Source of the DNA: Bacteroidota bacterium
Lineage (GTDB): Bacteria > Bacteroidota > Bacteroidia > 2-12-FULL-35-15
Reading direction: 5' to 3'
NCBI GenBank assembly: GCA_947469885.1
Contig: CANIQT010000019.1
Coordinates: 1-64,000, forward strand
DNA: 64,000 nt
The notes under the pieces were generated by a model that did not search any database, was not told the origin of the DNA, and worked only from the letters and a program-made list of their open reading frames with translations. Below are positions 27,401-36,388 of the stretch, one piece after another. Position 1 is the first letter of the stretch; each line of letters begins with the position of its first letter. Both the position numbers and the translations under genes were made by a program.

Positions 27401-30400
27401 AACAGGAATAGAATTTACACTCATTGTAGTGTTCGATGATGTTGCAGTAGCCGTGGTAGTACAGTTTGCATTTGATGTTAACACTGCATACACCACATCT
27501 CCATTTGCTAATGCTGAATTAGAATAAGTGTTAATGCCAGTTCCAACAGGGTTGCTGTTTAAGTACCATTGATAAGTTGGACCACCGTCACCATTCGTTG
27601 GAGTGGCTGTAAAAGTTACAGGAGTTCCCGAACAAATGGATCCAGAAGGCGAAGTCACCAAAGCTATAGCAGGTGTTACATTTGCAGTTACCGTCATGGT
27701 AACAGAATTAGATGTTGCAGGACTACCCGCAACACATGGCAAATTCGAAGTCATCACACAAGTTACAATTTCATTATTATTAAATCCTGATGAAGTAAAA
27801 GTAGGGCTGTTTGTTCCAACCGGGTTACCATTTATTCTCCATTGATAGGCTGGTGTTGTTCCTCCATAAGTGGGAGTGGCAGTAAATGTTACCGAATTAC
27901 CTGCACATATTGTATTAGATGGAGATGCACTGATAGCAACTGATGCAGTAGTGCCACTAGTAGTAATATTTATATGAACCGTATCCGACAATATGCAACT
28001 TCCATTAATGGATTGAACTGTAAAAGTAGTGCTGGTAGCAGGTGTGGCAACAGGATTCGAAATATTAGTTGCTGACAATCCTGCACTTGGCGACCAGTTA
28101 TAATTTTGTCCTCCACTCGAAGTGATATTAACAGGCACACCATAACAAACCGAAGTGGAATGAGGCGAAGCTACCACATGTCCATTCCTGATGGTAAAGT
28201 AAGCATCACTTAAATCATAAGTAGCATTTATGGCTGTTGACCTTACCCTCAGCAATACCGTATTCGAGTTAATCGTATTCGGCACAATCCAATCGTAACT
28301 ATGGGTTGCAGTTACATAACTTGTAATAATAGGTATCCAGGTAGTTCCGCTATTTAACGAATAATGTATATCGTATGTTCCAATAGTAGGATTGTCGGTC
28401 CACGTAATGGTTTTGGTATGACAACCTTCCAGTGTATCCGCAATTCCGTTTGGTGAAGTCATAGTAATTAAAGGCGGAGAAGTGCTAATAATAAAAGCAA
28501 CATCACTGGTATCTGCCTTGCATGAATTAATATTATCCTTCACCCATATTCTGCAATTGTTGGACGGGAAATTAGGAACAGTCCATGGATAGGTATTAAT
28601 GGAAGTGTTGTAACCCAATACAATATTTGTAAATGTACTGCCTCCGTTGGTAGAATAATATAAGTCGTATAAATTGGAGATACCATCAGACGACCAGGTA
28701 ATATTAAACACCGAGCCCACCTGCATAATACCACCAAAATTTGGTTGAATCAATGTTACAGGTTTGGTAATTGTAAATGTATTGTCACTTTGATCACCAT
28801 AGGTAGTTGCATAATAAGGTGTAACCCTTACCCTTACCTGGTTGGATGGTATGTTTGGCATATTCCAGTTGTAGGTTGCAGGGTTAGCCGTTGTCGACCA
28901 GTAGCCAATAATAGATACCCATGTTGCACCATTATTTATAGTATAATCAATGGAGTACTCTGTCCATGCCGGTGAGCGGTCGAAGGTGATAGAAGTAACG
29001 GTACAACCTCCCCAGATAGTAACACCGTTATCACCATTTGGAGTAATAATGGTAACCGCAGGTTTGATAGTAAAGACAGAATTGCTCACATCATTCACTG
29101 CAAGATTGCTAGAATTGCTTGCCTTTACAAGGCAGGTAGTTGAACTTACATTAGGTACTACCCAGTTTCTTGTTCCATTGTTGGCATAGGTTCCTATTAA
29201 TGTCCATGTCACTCCATTATCAAGTGAATAATCTAACCGAACTGTTGAAAAGAAAGTAGCAGCATTCCATGTAATAGCATAATTAGTTCCGGAATATAAT
29301 GTTTCTCCTCCGTTAGGTGTAATTAATATTGGTGTGGCAGGAGTTATGGTAAACACTGCATTACTCAAATCGTATTTACAGTTGTTTAAATAATCAATCA
29401 CCTTAATTAAACAGGTGGTTGATGGAAGATTTGGTACTGTCCAGTTGTAGTTGTTTCCGGTTATGTTCGATGCAATGGTTGTATAACTTGCTCCGTTATC
29501 GGTTGAATATTGCAATGTATATTGTCCTGATGCACTTGGTAAATTGGTCCATGTGATGGCGTGTACACTGTTGCCTACCCAGCTTTCTGAACCGTTTGGA
29601 CTGGTTACTGTTATATCATTGCTTGGATTGATCGTAAATACTGCATCACTCACATCGTTCAGTGCTGCTGCATTGTAATAGTCTTCTACTTTTAATTTTG
29701 CCTGTGTGCTTGTTAATCCGTTTGGTACCTGCCAACTGTACGATTGTGAGTTCAGACCGTTTGTGCTTAGTGCATTGTAAATCATTACCCAGGTTGCTCC
29801 GTTATCCAATGAATAATAAAGGTTAAAGTATTGAATACAGGTTGATTTGGTCCATGTGATATTATAGTACGAACATCCATACCAGGTTTCTCCGCCATTG
29901 GCACTTACTATCGTGATTGGCATAATGCTGAACACTGCATTGCTTACATCATTTATAGCTGTATTGGCTGAATTGCTTGCTCTTACCAAACATTGGTTAC
30001 TAACAGTATTGGGTACTACCCAGTTTCTCGAACCGCTGTTGGCATAGGTTCCTATCAAAACCCATATTGTTCCGTTATCTATGGAGTATTCTAATTTTAC
30101 TGTGGAATAAAAAGTGGCAGGGTTCCATGTAATGGTGTAATTACATTGAGACTGTAAACTCTCTCCACCGTTAGGTGTTATTAATATTGGCTGTGCTGCA
30201 GTAATAGTGAATACTGCATTGCTTACATCATATTTACAGTTGTTGATATAATCAATCACTTTGATTAAACAAGTTGTTGATGGAAGATTTGGCACTGTCC
30301 AGTTGTAAGTGTTTCCGGTGATGTTCGATGCAATGGTTGTGTAACTTGCTCCGTTATCGGTCGAATATTGTAAGGTATATTGTCCCGATGCACTTGGTAA

Positions 30401-33400
30401 ATTGGTCCATGTAATAGCGTGTACACTGTTGCCTACCCAGCTTTCCGAACCGTTAGGACTGGTTACTGTTATATCATTGCTTGGATTGATGGTAAACACA
30501 GCATCACTCACATCATTCAGTGCGGTTGCATTATAATAGTCTTCTACTTTTAATTTTGCCTGAGTACTTGTTAATCCGTTTGGTACCTGCCAGCTGTACG
30601 ATTGTGAATTCAGCCCGTTTGTGCTTAGTGCATTGTATATCATTACCCAGGTTACTCCGTTATCTATTGAATAATAAAGGTTGAAGTATTGAATACAGGT
30701 TGATTTGGTCCATGTTATATTGTAGTACGAACAACCATACCAAGTTTCTCCTCCATTAGCGCTTACTATTGTTACAGGCATAATGCTGAATACTGCATTG
30801 CTTACATCATTGATGGCAAGGTTAGCGGAGTTACTTGCCCTGATTAAACATTGAGCACTTACTGTGTTGGGTACTACCCAGTTTCTTGAACCACTGTTTG
30901 CATACGTTCCAATCAACACCCATGTTACCCCGTTATCTATTGAATAATCTAAACGGACTGTTGAATAAAAGGTGGCAGCATTCCAGGTAATGGTGTAATT
31001 ACATTGAGACTGCAAACTCTCTCCTCCATTTGGAGTTAATAGTATTGGCTGTGCAGCAGTGATGGTAAATACCGCATTGCTCACATCGTATTTACAGTTG
31101 TTTATATAGTCAATCACTTTAATTAAACATGTTGTTGATGGAAGATTTGGTACGGTCCAGTTGTAGGTGTTTCCGGTTATGTTAGAAGCAATGGTTGTAT
31201 AACTTGCACCATTATCGGTTGAATATTGCAATGTATATTGTCCTGATGCACTTGGTAAATTAGTCCACGTAATAGCATGTACACTGTTGCCTACACAGCT
31301 TTCTGAACCGTTTGGACTGGTTACTGTTATATCATTACTTGGATTGATGGTAAACACTGCATCACTTACATCGTTCAGTGCTGCTGCATTATAATAGTCT
31401 TCTACTTTTAATTTTGCCTGAGTACTTGTTAATCCGTTTGGTACCTGCCAGCTGTACGATTGTGAGTTCAGACCGTTTGTGCTTAGTGCATTGTAAATCA
31501 TTACCCAGGTTGCTCCGTTATCCAATGAATAATAAAGGTTAAAGTATTGAATACAGGTTGATTTGGTCCATGTTATATTATAGTACGAACAGCCATACCA
31601 TGTTTCTCCTCCATTAGCACTTACTATCGTGATTGGCATAATGCTGAATACCGCATTGCTTACATCATTTATAGCTGTATTGGCTGAATTGCTTGCTCTT
31701 ACCAGACATTGATTACTAACAGTGTTTGGCACTACCCAGTTTCTCGAACCGCTGTTGGCATAGGTTCCTATCAATACCCATGTTGTTCCGTTATCTATCG
31801 AGTATTCTAATTTAACGGTGGAATAAAAAGTGGCAGGGTTCCAGGTGATGGTATAATTACATTGAGACTGTAAACTTTCACCACCATTAGGTGTTATTAA
31901 TATTGGCTGTGCAGCAGTAATAGTGAATACTGCATTGCTTACATCATATTTACAGTTGTTGATATAATCAATCACCTTGATTAAACAAGTTGTTGATGGA
32001 AGATTTGGCACTGTCCAGTTGTATGTGTTTCCTGTTATATTAGAAGCAATGGTAGTATAGCTTGCTCCGTTGTCGGTTGAATATTGCAATGTGTATTGTC
32101 CTGATGCACTTGGTAAATTAGTCCATGTGATGGCATGTACACTGTTGCCTACCCAGCTTTCTGAACCATTCGGACTGGTTACCGTTATATCATTGCTTGG
32201 ATTGATGGTAAATACTGCATCGCTTACATCATTCAGTGCTGCTGCATTATAATAGTCTTCTACTTTTAATTTTGCCTGAGTACTTGTTAATCCGTTTGGT
32301 ACCTGCCAGCTGTACGATTGTGAGTTCAGCCCGTTTGTACTAAGTGCATTGTAAATCATTACCCATGTTGCACCGTTATCTATTGAATAATAAAGATTAA
32401 AATACTGAATACAGGTTGATTTGGTCCATGTTATATTGTAGTATGAACAGCCATACCATGTTTCTCCTCCATTAGCGCTTACTATTGTTAATGGCATGAT
32501 GCTGAATACTGCATTGCTTACATCATTGATGGCAAGGTTAGCGGAATTACTTGCCCTGATTAAACATTGAGCACTTACCGTGTTGGGCACTACCCAGTTT
32601 CTTGAACCGCTGTTGGCATACGTTCCTATCAAAATCCATGTAACTCCATTATCAATTGAATAATCTAAACGAACTGTTGAATAAAATGTGGCAGCATTCC
32701 ATGTAATGGTATAATTACATTGAGACTGTAAACTCTCTCCACCGTTAGGTGTTAACAGTATTGGCTGTGCAGCAGTGATGGTAAATACTGCATTGCTTAC
32801 ATCATATTTACAGTTGTTGATATAATCAATCACTTTAATTAAACAAGTTGTTGATGGAAGATTAGGTACTGTCCAGTTGTAAGTGTTTCCTGTTATATTA
32901 GAAGCAATGGTAGTATAACTTGCTCCATTATCTGTTGAATATTGCAATGTATATTGTCCCGATGCACTTGGTAAATTGGTCCACGTAATGGCATGTACAC
33001 TGTTGCCCACCCAACTTTCTGAACCGTTAGGACTGGTTACTGTTATATCATTACTTGGATTGATAGTAAATACTGCATCGCTTACATCGTTCAGTGCAGC
33101 AGCATTGTAATAGTCTTCCACTTTTAGTTTTGCCTGTGTGCTGGTCAATCCGTTTGGTACCTGCCAGCTGTACGATTGTGAATTCAGCCCGTTTGTGCTT
33201 AGTGCATTGTATATCATCACCCATGTCGCTCCGTTATCTATTGAATAGTATAAATTAAAATATTGAATACAGGTTGATTTGGTCCAGGTAATATTATAGT
33301 ACGAACAGCCATACCATGTTTCTCCTCCATTGGCACTTACTATGGTGATTGGCATGATGCTGAACACTGCATTGCTTACATCATTTATAGCTGTATTGGC

Positions 33401-34252
33401 TGAATTACTTGCTCTTACCAAACATTGATTACTAACCATGTTTGGCACTACCCAGTTTCTCGAACCGCTGTTTGCATACGTTCCAATCAATACCCATGTT
33501 GTTCCATTATCTATGGAGTATTCTAATTTTACTGTAGAATAAAATGTGGCAGGGTTCCATGTGATGGTGTAATTACACTGAGACTGTAAACTCTCTCCAC
33601 CATTAGGCGTAAGTAATATGGGCTGAGCCGGAGAAATAGTAAATACAGCATTGCTAATATCCTGCATACAATTCTGAACATAATCCATCACCCTTACCAG
33701 GCAGGTTGTGGATGGAAGATTAACCACTGTCCAGGCATACGTTCCCGAAACTGTTGAATAGTTGGTAACTATATTTACCCAGGTAGTCCCGTTATCAGTA
33801 GAATAAGCAATATTATAGGTATTGGATGTTCCCTGAGCATTCCATGTAATATTATGAACCGTATTGCCCTGCCAGGTTTCGCCACCATTTGGAGAGGTAA
33901 GCACTATCGGCACATTAATAGTAAAAAACGCATTACTCTGGTCAACGGTGGAAGCATTCAACGCATCCTTTACACGCATTAAAACAGTTGATGACTGAAC
34001 ATTGGGAACAGTCCAAACGAAAGTACCATTAGTTGAAAGATAATTACTGCTCACTGACGACCAGATAGTACCTCCATCCAGCGAATAATCTATATTCCAA
34101 TAATTGGACGGACTTCCCGTTTGGCTCCATGTAACTGTATATTGCTGACAGGAATATAATACCTCGCCACCATTAGGGGCAATAATTGTAATTGTTTGTG
34201 CATTTACCAAAGAAGTAAAAAGCAGGGCAGTAATAAGTAATAATTTTTTCAT
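24422..34252 (-). CDS. Giant T9SS-secreted repeat protein (adhesin-like)
   Basis: A 3276-residue surface or secreted protein. A signal peptide (MKKLLLITALLFTSLVNAQ) is followed by many ~95-residue beta modules of the form PNGGE.W..G....ITW, resembling Kre9/KNH-like Ig domains. Residues ~205-1635 are five copies of a 286-residue block of three modules. An Ig/PKD-like region follows (residues ~2000-2280). Then come ten ~82-residue PKD-like repeats with CSGS..TY and GATSYTW..PSGW cores (~2280-3130). The last ~80 residues are a type A T9SS sorting domain (FAPNPFNEYTVV, then DLRDGMYFFKL). A role in adhesion or gliding is likely but inferred. It is monocistronic, with a -7 box TACTTTTG on the minus strand at 34286-34293. 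Confidence 0.9.
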   Translation of the reverse strand: MKKLLLITALLFTSLVNAQTITIIAPNGGEVLYSCQQYTVTWSQTGSPSNYWNIDYSLDGGTIWSSVSSNYLSTNGTFVWTVPNVQSSTVLMRVKDALNASTVDQSNAFFTINVPIVLTSPNGGETWQGNTVHNITWNAQGTSNTYNIAYSTDNGTTWVNIVTNYSTVSGTYAWTVVNLPSTTCLVRVMDYVQNCMQDISNAVFTISPAQPILLTPNGGESLQSQCNYTITWNPATFYSTVKLEYSIDNGTTWVLIGTYANSGSRNWVVPNMVSNQCLVRASNSANTAINDVSNAVFSIMPITIVSANGGETWYGCSYYNITWTKSTCIQYFNLYYSIDNGATWVMIYNALSTNGLNSQSYSWQVPNGLTSTQAKLKVEDYYNAAALNDVSDAVFTINPSNDITVTSPNGSESWVGNSVHAITWTNLPSASGQYTLQYSTDNGASYTTIASNITGNTYNWTVPNLPSTTCLIKVIDYINNCKYDVSNAVFTITAAQPILLTPNGGESLQSQCNYTITWNAATFYSTVRLDYSIDNGVTWILIGTYANSGSRNWVVPNTVSAQCLIRASNSANLAINDVSNAVFSIMPLTIVSANGGETWYGCSYYNITWTKSTCIQYFNLYYSIDNGATWVMIYNALSTNGLNSQSYSWQVPNGLTSTQAKLKVEDYYNAAALNDVSDAVFTINPSNDITVTSPNGSESWVGNSVHAITWTNLPSASGQYTLQYSTDNGASYTTIASNITGNTYNWTVPNLPSTTCLIKVIDYINNCKYDVSNAVFTITAAQPILITPNGGESLQSQCNYTITWNPATFYSTVKLEYSIDNGTTWVLIGTYANSGSRNWVVPNTVSNQCLVRASNSANTAINDVSNAVFSIMPITIVSANGGETWYGCSYYNITWTKSTCIQYFNLYYSLDNGATWVMIYNALSTNGLNSQSYSWQVPNGLTSTQAKLKVEDYYNAAALNDVSDAVFTINPSNDITVTSPNGSESCVGNSVHAITWTNLPSASGQYTLQYSTDNGASYTTIASNITGNTYNWTVPNLPSTTCLIKVIDYINNCKYDVSNAVFTITAAQPILLTPNGGESLQSQCNYTITWNAATFYSTVRLDYSIDNGVTWVLIGTYANSGSRNWVVPNTVSAQCLIRASNSANLAINDVSNAVFSIMPVTIVSANGGETWYGCSYYNITWTKSTCIQYFNLYYSIDNGVTWVMIYNALSTNGLNSQSYSWQVPNGLTSTQAKLKVEDYYNATALNDVSDAVFTINPSNDITVTSPNGSESWVGNSVHAITWTNLPSASGQYTLQYSTDNGASYTTIASNITGNTYNWTVPNLPSTTCLIKVIDYINNCKYDVSNAVFTITAAQPILITPNGGESLQSQCNYTITWNPATFYSTVKLEYSIDNGTIWVLIGTYANSGSRNWVVPNTVSNQCLVRASNSANTAINDVSNAVFSIMPITIVSANGGETWYGCSYYNITWTKSTCIQYFNLYYSLDNGATWVMIYNALSTNGLNSQSYSWQVPNGLTSTQAKLKVEDYYNAAALNDVSDAVFTINPSNDITVTSPNGSESWVGNSVHAITWTNLPSASGQYTLQYSTDNGASYTTIASNITGNNYNWTVPNLPSTTCLIKVIDYLNNCKYDLSNAVFTITPATPILITPNGGETLYSGTNYAITWNAATFFSTVRLDYSLDNGVTWTLIGTYANNGTRNWVVPNVSSTTCLVKASNSSNLAVNDVSNSVFTIKPAVTIITPNGDNGVTIWGGCTVTSITFDRSPAWTEYSIDYTINNGATWVSIIGYWSTTANPATYNWNMPNIPSNQVRVRVTPYYATTYGDQSDNTFTITKPVTLIQPNFGGIMQVGSVFNITWSSDGISNLYDLYYSTNGGSTFTNIVLGYNTSINTYPWTVPNFPSNNCRIWVKDNINSCKADTSDVAFIISTSPPLITMTSPNGIADTLEGCHTKTITWTDNPTIGTYDIHYSLNSGTTWIPIITSYVTATHSYDWIVPNTINSNTVLLRVRSTAINATYDLSDAYFTIRNGHVVASPHSTSVCYGVPVNITSSGGQNYNWSPSAGLSATNISNPVATPATSTTFTVQSINGSCILSDTVHINITTSGTTASVAISASPSNTICAGNSVTFTATPTYGGTTPAYQWRINGNPVGTNSPTFTSSGFNNNEIVTCVMTSNLPCVAGSPATSNSVTMTVTANVTPAIALVTSPSGSICSGTPVTFTATPTNGDGGPTYQWYLNSNPVGTGINTYSNSALANGDVVYAVLTSNANCTTTATATSSNTTMSVNSIPVIPVSISGNTSVCSGSSNTYTIGAVSGATSYTWILPSGWTGTSTTTSISTVAGLLGGNITVTANNACGSSSSQTLAVTINAAPAQPVSITGNTTVCSGASEIYSITAVSGATSYTWTTPSGWSGSSSSISINPVTGSNSGNVTVSANNSCGSSTVQTLAVTVSSAPAQPTTIVGSTTICSGSTNTYSIGSVSGATSYNWTLPNGWTGSSTGTSISATANASSGTVMVNATNSCGTSTAQILNVTVNSAPLQPTAISGTTTVCSGDVNTYYISAVSGALSYTWLLPSGWSGTSTSTTITATAGGVAGSITVTADNGCGISTAQTLAISMSNVLAQPGIISGNTSVCSGTAQNYSIAPVVGATSYTWSAPSGWSGTSTLDNISLITNATSGTVSVTANNSCGSSAAQTLTVTVNTVPAAPASIIGNTTICDGSTNTYNIGSVAGATLYTWTLPVGWIGTSTTTSITAVADVTSGSVYVSAGNACGNSTAQSLVVTVTSTPAQPATISGSLVVCDNSANTFSVTSVAGATSYTWSLPGGWSGTSTTSSISATSTTTGGAISVTADNACGSSTSSLINVSMNSLPTQPAGLTGGSSVCEGTSQSYSVSPVAGATSYTWTLPATWSGNSLTENITATTGNTGGTISVTADNACGSSVTQTYAVTINPLPVMPVAILGNDTICSGSAQTYSVASVSGATDYTWTLPATWIGTSTTDNITPTLGTLGGTISITANNACGSSAAQTLDVVLNTPPAQPSVITGSTTVCDGSVNIYSVSPDANTNDYTWTLPTTWTGTSTTDNISATADTTDGVITLVANNGCGTSASQSLTVNSNALPVVTLSSFPIVCQSVGAFALTGGSPAGGTYSGTGVSANMFDPSVSGAGIFPVQYTYSDGICSNNASENQQVDVCTGIDNALTSQNVTFAPNPFNEYTVVTIASTVPFKGTELHVYDVVGKEVLVISNIHTYNLKVERKDLRDGMYFFKLMNENREIGNGKLVIE
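29350..33640 (-). repeat. Five 858-bp direct repeats inside the giant gene
   Basis: Anchor sequences CATAATGCTG/CATGATGCTG recur at 29921, 30779, 31637, 32495 and 33353, always exactly 858 bp apart (286 codons). Each block codes for three different beta modules, and the copies are highly similar at nucleotide level. This indicates recent duplication or ongoing gene conversion, and the copy number could vary between strains or be collapsed in assemblies. Confidence 0.93.
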
Positions 34253-34416
34253 TGATTGTATATTTATTTGTTTTTAAAAGGGTAACAAAAGTAGTTAAAG
34301 AATCCATACTTCATGTTGCCAATTACAAGAATTTTACACAGGTATTATTTCCTGAAAAGGACTCATTAAACCAAATCAATAATGCCTTTTAAAAGCAAAA
34401 GTGGCTGATTTAGCAA

Positions 34417-34711
34417 CTCATCCCTATGGTTTCTCATCTCATCCCTATGGTTTCTCAACTCATCCCTATGGTTTCTCATCTCATCCCGATGATTTCTCAT
34501 CTCATCCCGATGGTTTCTCATCTCATTCCTATGGTTTCTCATCTCATCCCGATGACTTTGCATCTTGTTCCTGATGATATTGCTTCTCATTCCGATGGTT
34601 TCACATCTCATCCCAATGATTTCTCATCTCATTCCGATGGTTTCACATCTCATCCCGATGATTTCTCAAATCGTCCCGATGATATTGCATCTCATCCCGA
34701 TGAGGTGTGAA
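34417..34711. repeat. Fourteen-unit 21-bp tandem array
   Basis: Units with core CTCATCCCTATGGTTTCTCA start at 34417 and follow in 21-bp steps; one unit at 34564 is 22 bp and diverged. The array translates as heptapeptide repeats on both strands (VSHLIPM, HRDEMRN), which I regard as a by-product of the period. It fills most of the gap between the divergent giant gene and DUF58-like gene. The rest of 34253-34909 holds the giant gene's promoter and AT-rich DNA. Confidence 0.93.
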
Positions 34712-34909
34712 AGTAAGGGGATATGCTCAAAACGAGGGTGGTTTTGTTGTAAACCAATAGTTTAGGTGTTAAATAAAGTCGAAAAATGAAGCAAATTTGT
34801 GTAAAAAAGGTAGAAAAAGCTATGTTTTCGATTGGAAGAGAAGCCAAGTTTATGATACATTTTTTTGTAATATTGCCGTCACAAATATGACCTGTTTTAA
34901 TTTTTAGGT

Positions 34910-36289
34910 ATGAAAAAAAAGTTTAAAAGTTTTCTGTTGTTGATGAAAAGGTTTAGTTTTTTTATTCCTTTTTCATGGTATTTTGTATTGTTTGCATCAG
35001 CCGGCTGGGTAGGCATAGTATGGCTTGGTAAAACGGAAAGTATTCCCGATTCGGCTTTTGCCGATATTTCGGCATTGCTGTTTAAACTGGTAGTTTATTT
35101 TGTGGTTATGTTGTTAGGATTGGCGTTTGTGTCCACATGTGTGTCACTACTTTATTTTTTATGGAAAAAAAAGAAAACCGGAATTGATTTCAGAATCACC
35201 ACTCCTTCATCTGACGAAACTAAAACAAAACAACCGATAGATATTCACTTGCATCCAGTGCTTAAACCGTTTTTAGGGTTTATAAAAATGAGAATAAAGT
35301 ACGACAAAACTCATTTTTCGGAAAAGTTTTATTTAATAAAACCTTCTGTCAATAAATTTTTCAGTACCACTTTAGATGGCAGGTACAACTGGCTTTTGCC
35401 CGAAATAAAAGAATACCGGGTGGATAAAGTAATTATTTATTTCGAAGATTTTTTTCAGTTTTTTTCGTTTGCAGTTACCATTAATACAAGTAGCAATTTT
35501 CACACACAGCCTGTTACAGAACCCGAAAAAATGATGAATGTTTTTCCTCGTAAAACAGAAGAAACTAGTACACGAATCGAAGAAATTAAAAAAGTGGAGG
35601 GGGAGCATATCAATTATAAAAACTTTGAAAGCAATGACGATGTGCGTAGAATTGTTTGGAAAATATATGCCAAAAATAAAGAGCTGGTGGTGCGTATTCC
35701 TGAAGTGTTAGACCCTTATGCTTCTCATATTTATTTGTATGCTTCTTATTTTTCTGCTTTTCCATTTGCGGGAAATGACGTCATTGAAATTCCTTTTCTT
35801 AATTATTATAAAACATTATGTTGGAGTGTTTACAAACAATTGCAGGGCAAAGGGCTCGAAGTTCGTTTTGTGCCGGACCAAACAATTCCATCTACAACCA
35901 TTACTAATGAGCAGGAGCAGGTGAAATATGGTATCTCTGTAAGTCAATGGCACAGGGACAAAGAACTAAAGGAGTATGTAAAACCAAAAGATGCTTCGGT
36001 GGTTATTGTTTCTTCCTTATCAGATATCGAGCAGGTAAAACAATTGATCGAGCAACACGGAAATGATATATCGTTTGTGTTTGTGCCGTTAACCGATGGC
36101 TTGAACAAACAACACATTGGCGACTGGCTGCAATGGCTTTTTGTTCAGCAAGAAAAAGATGCCATTGCAAAATTCAAAACCAGTTGGAGTTTGTCGTTGA
36201 TACGTTTGAAAGTTGCCAAAAACGAAAAGCAGCTAAAACAATTGTTGGAGCAGTACGATAAATCTACTGTGTTGCAAAAAATAGGGTAA
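34910..36289 (+). CDS. DUF58-like membrane protein
   Basis: A 459-residue protein with two N-terminal transmembrane segments (residues ~13-40 and ~55-83) ending in a KKKK stop-transfer. A soluble domain follows with ESNDDVRRIVWKIYAKNKEL (residues ~240-260), the D.R.I.WK signature of DUF58 proteins. DUF58 genes usually accompany MoxR ATPases and VWA proteins, but none is present here. Function unknown. It is divergent from the giant gene across the 21-bp array. Confidence 0.72.
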   Translation: MKKKFKSFLLLMKRFSFFIPFSWYFVLFASAGWVGIVWLGKTESIPDSAFADISALLFKLVVYFVVMLLGLAFVSTCVSLLYFLWKKKKTGIDFRITTPSSDETKTKQPIDIHLHPVLKPFLGFIKMRIKYDKTHFSEKFYLIKPSVNKFFSTTLDGRYNWLLPEIKEYRVDKVIIYFEDFFQFFSFAVTINTSSNFHTQPVTEPEKMMNVFPRKTEETSTRIEEIKKVEGEHINYKNFESNDDVRRIVWKIYAKNKELVVRIPEVLDPYASHIYLYASYFSAFPFAGNDVIEIPFLNYYKTLCWSVYKQLQGKGLEVRFVPDQTIPSTTITNEQEQVKYGISVSQWHRDKELKEYVKPKDASVVIVSSLSDIEQVKQLIEQHGNDISFVFVPLTDGLNKQHIGDWLQWLFVQQEKDAIAKFKTSWSLSLIRLKVAKNEKQLKQLLEQYDKSTVLQKIG

Positions 36290-36388
36290 TTTTAGTTTTA
36301 AATTATTTTCGATGTGAAATTTGAAATTAATTATAGAATCGCAATTTCCGATTACTAGAAATGTTGCACCAATCTGAAATTTGAAACA

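Noticed and set aside
29350-33640. Assembly duplication
   Set aside because: The unit copies differ at scattered positions and keep one reading frame throughout, so a real repeat is more likely, although copy number should be verified.
34366-34765. Open frames of heptapeptide repeats on both strands (VSHLIPM, HRDEMRN)
   Set aside because: They exist because 21 bp is seven codons; both strands are open equally, no signal or homology is seen, and the sister array with 22-bp units is not in one frame.
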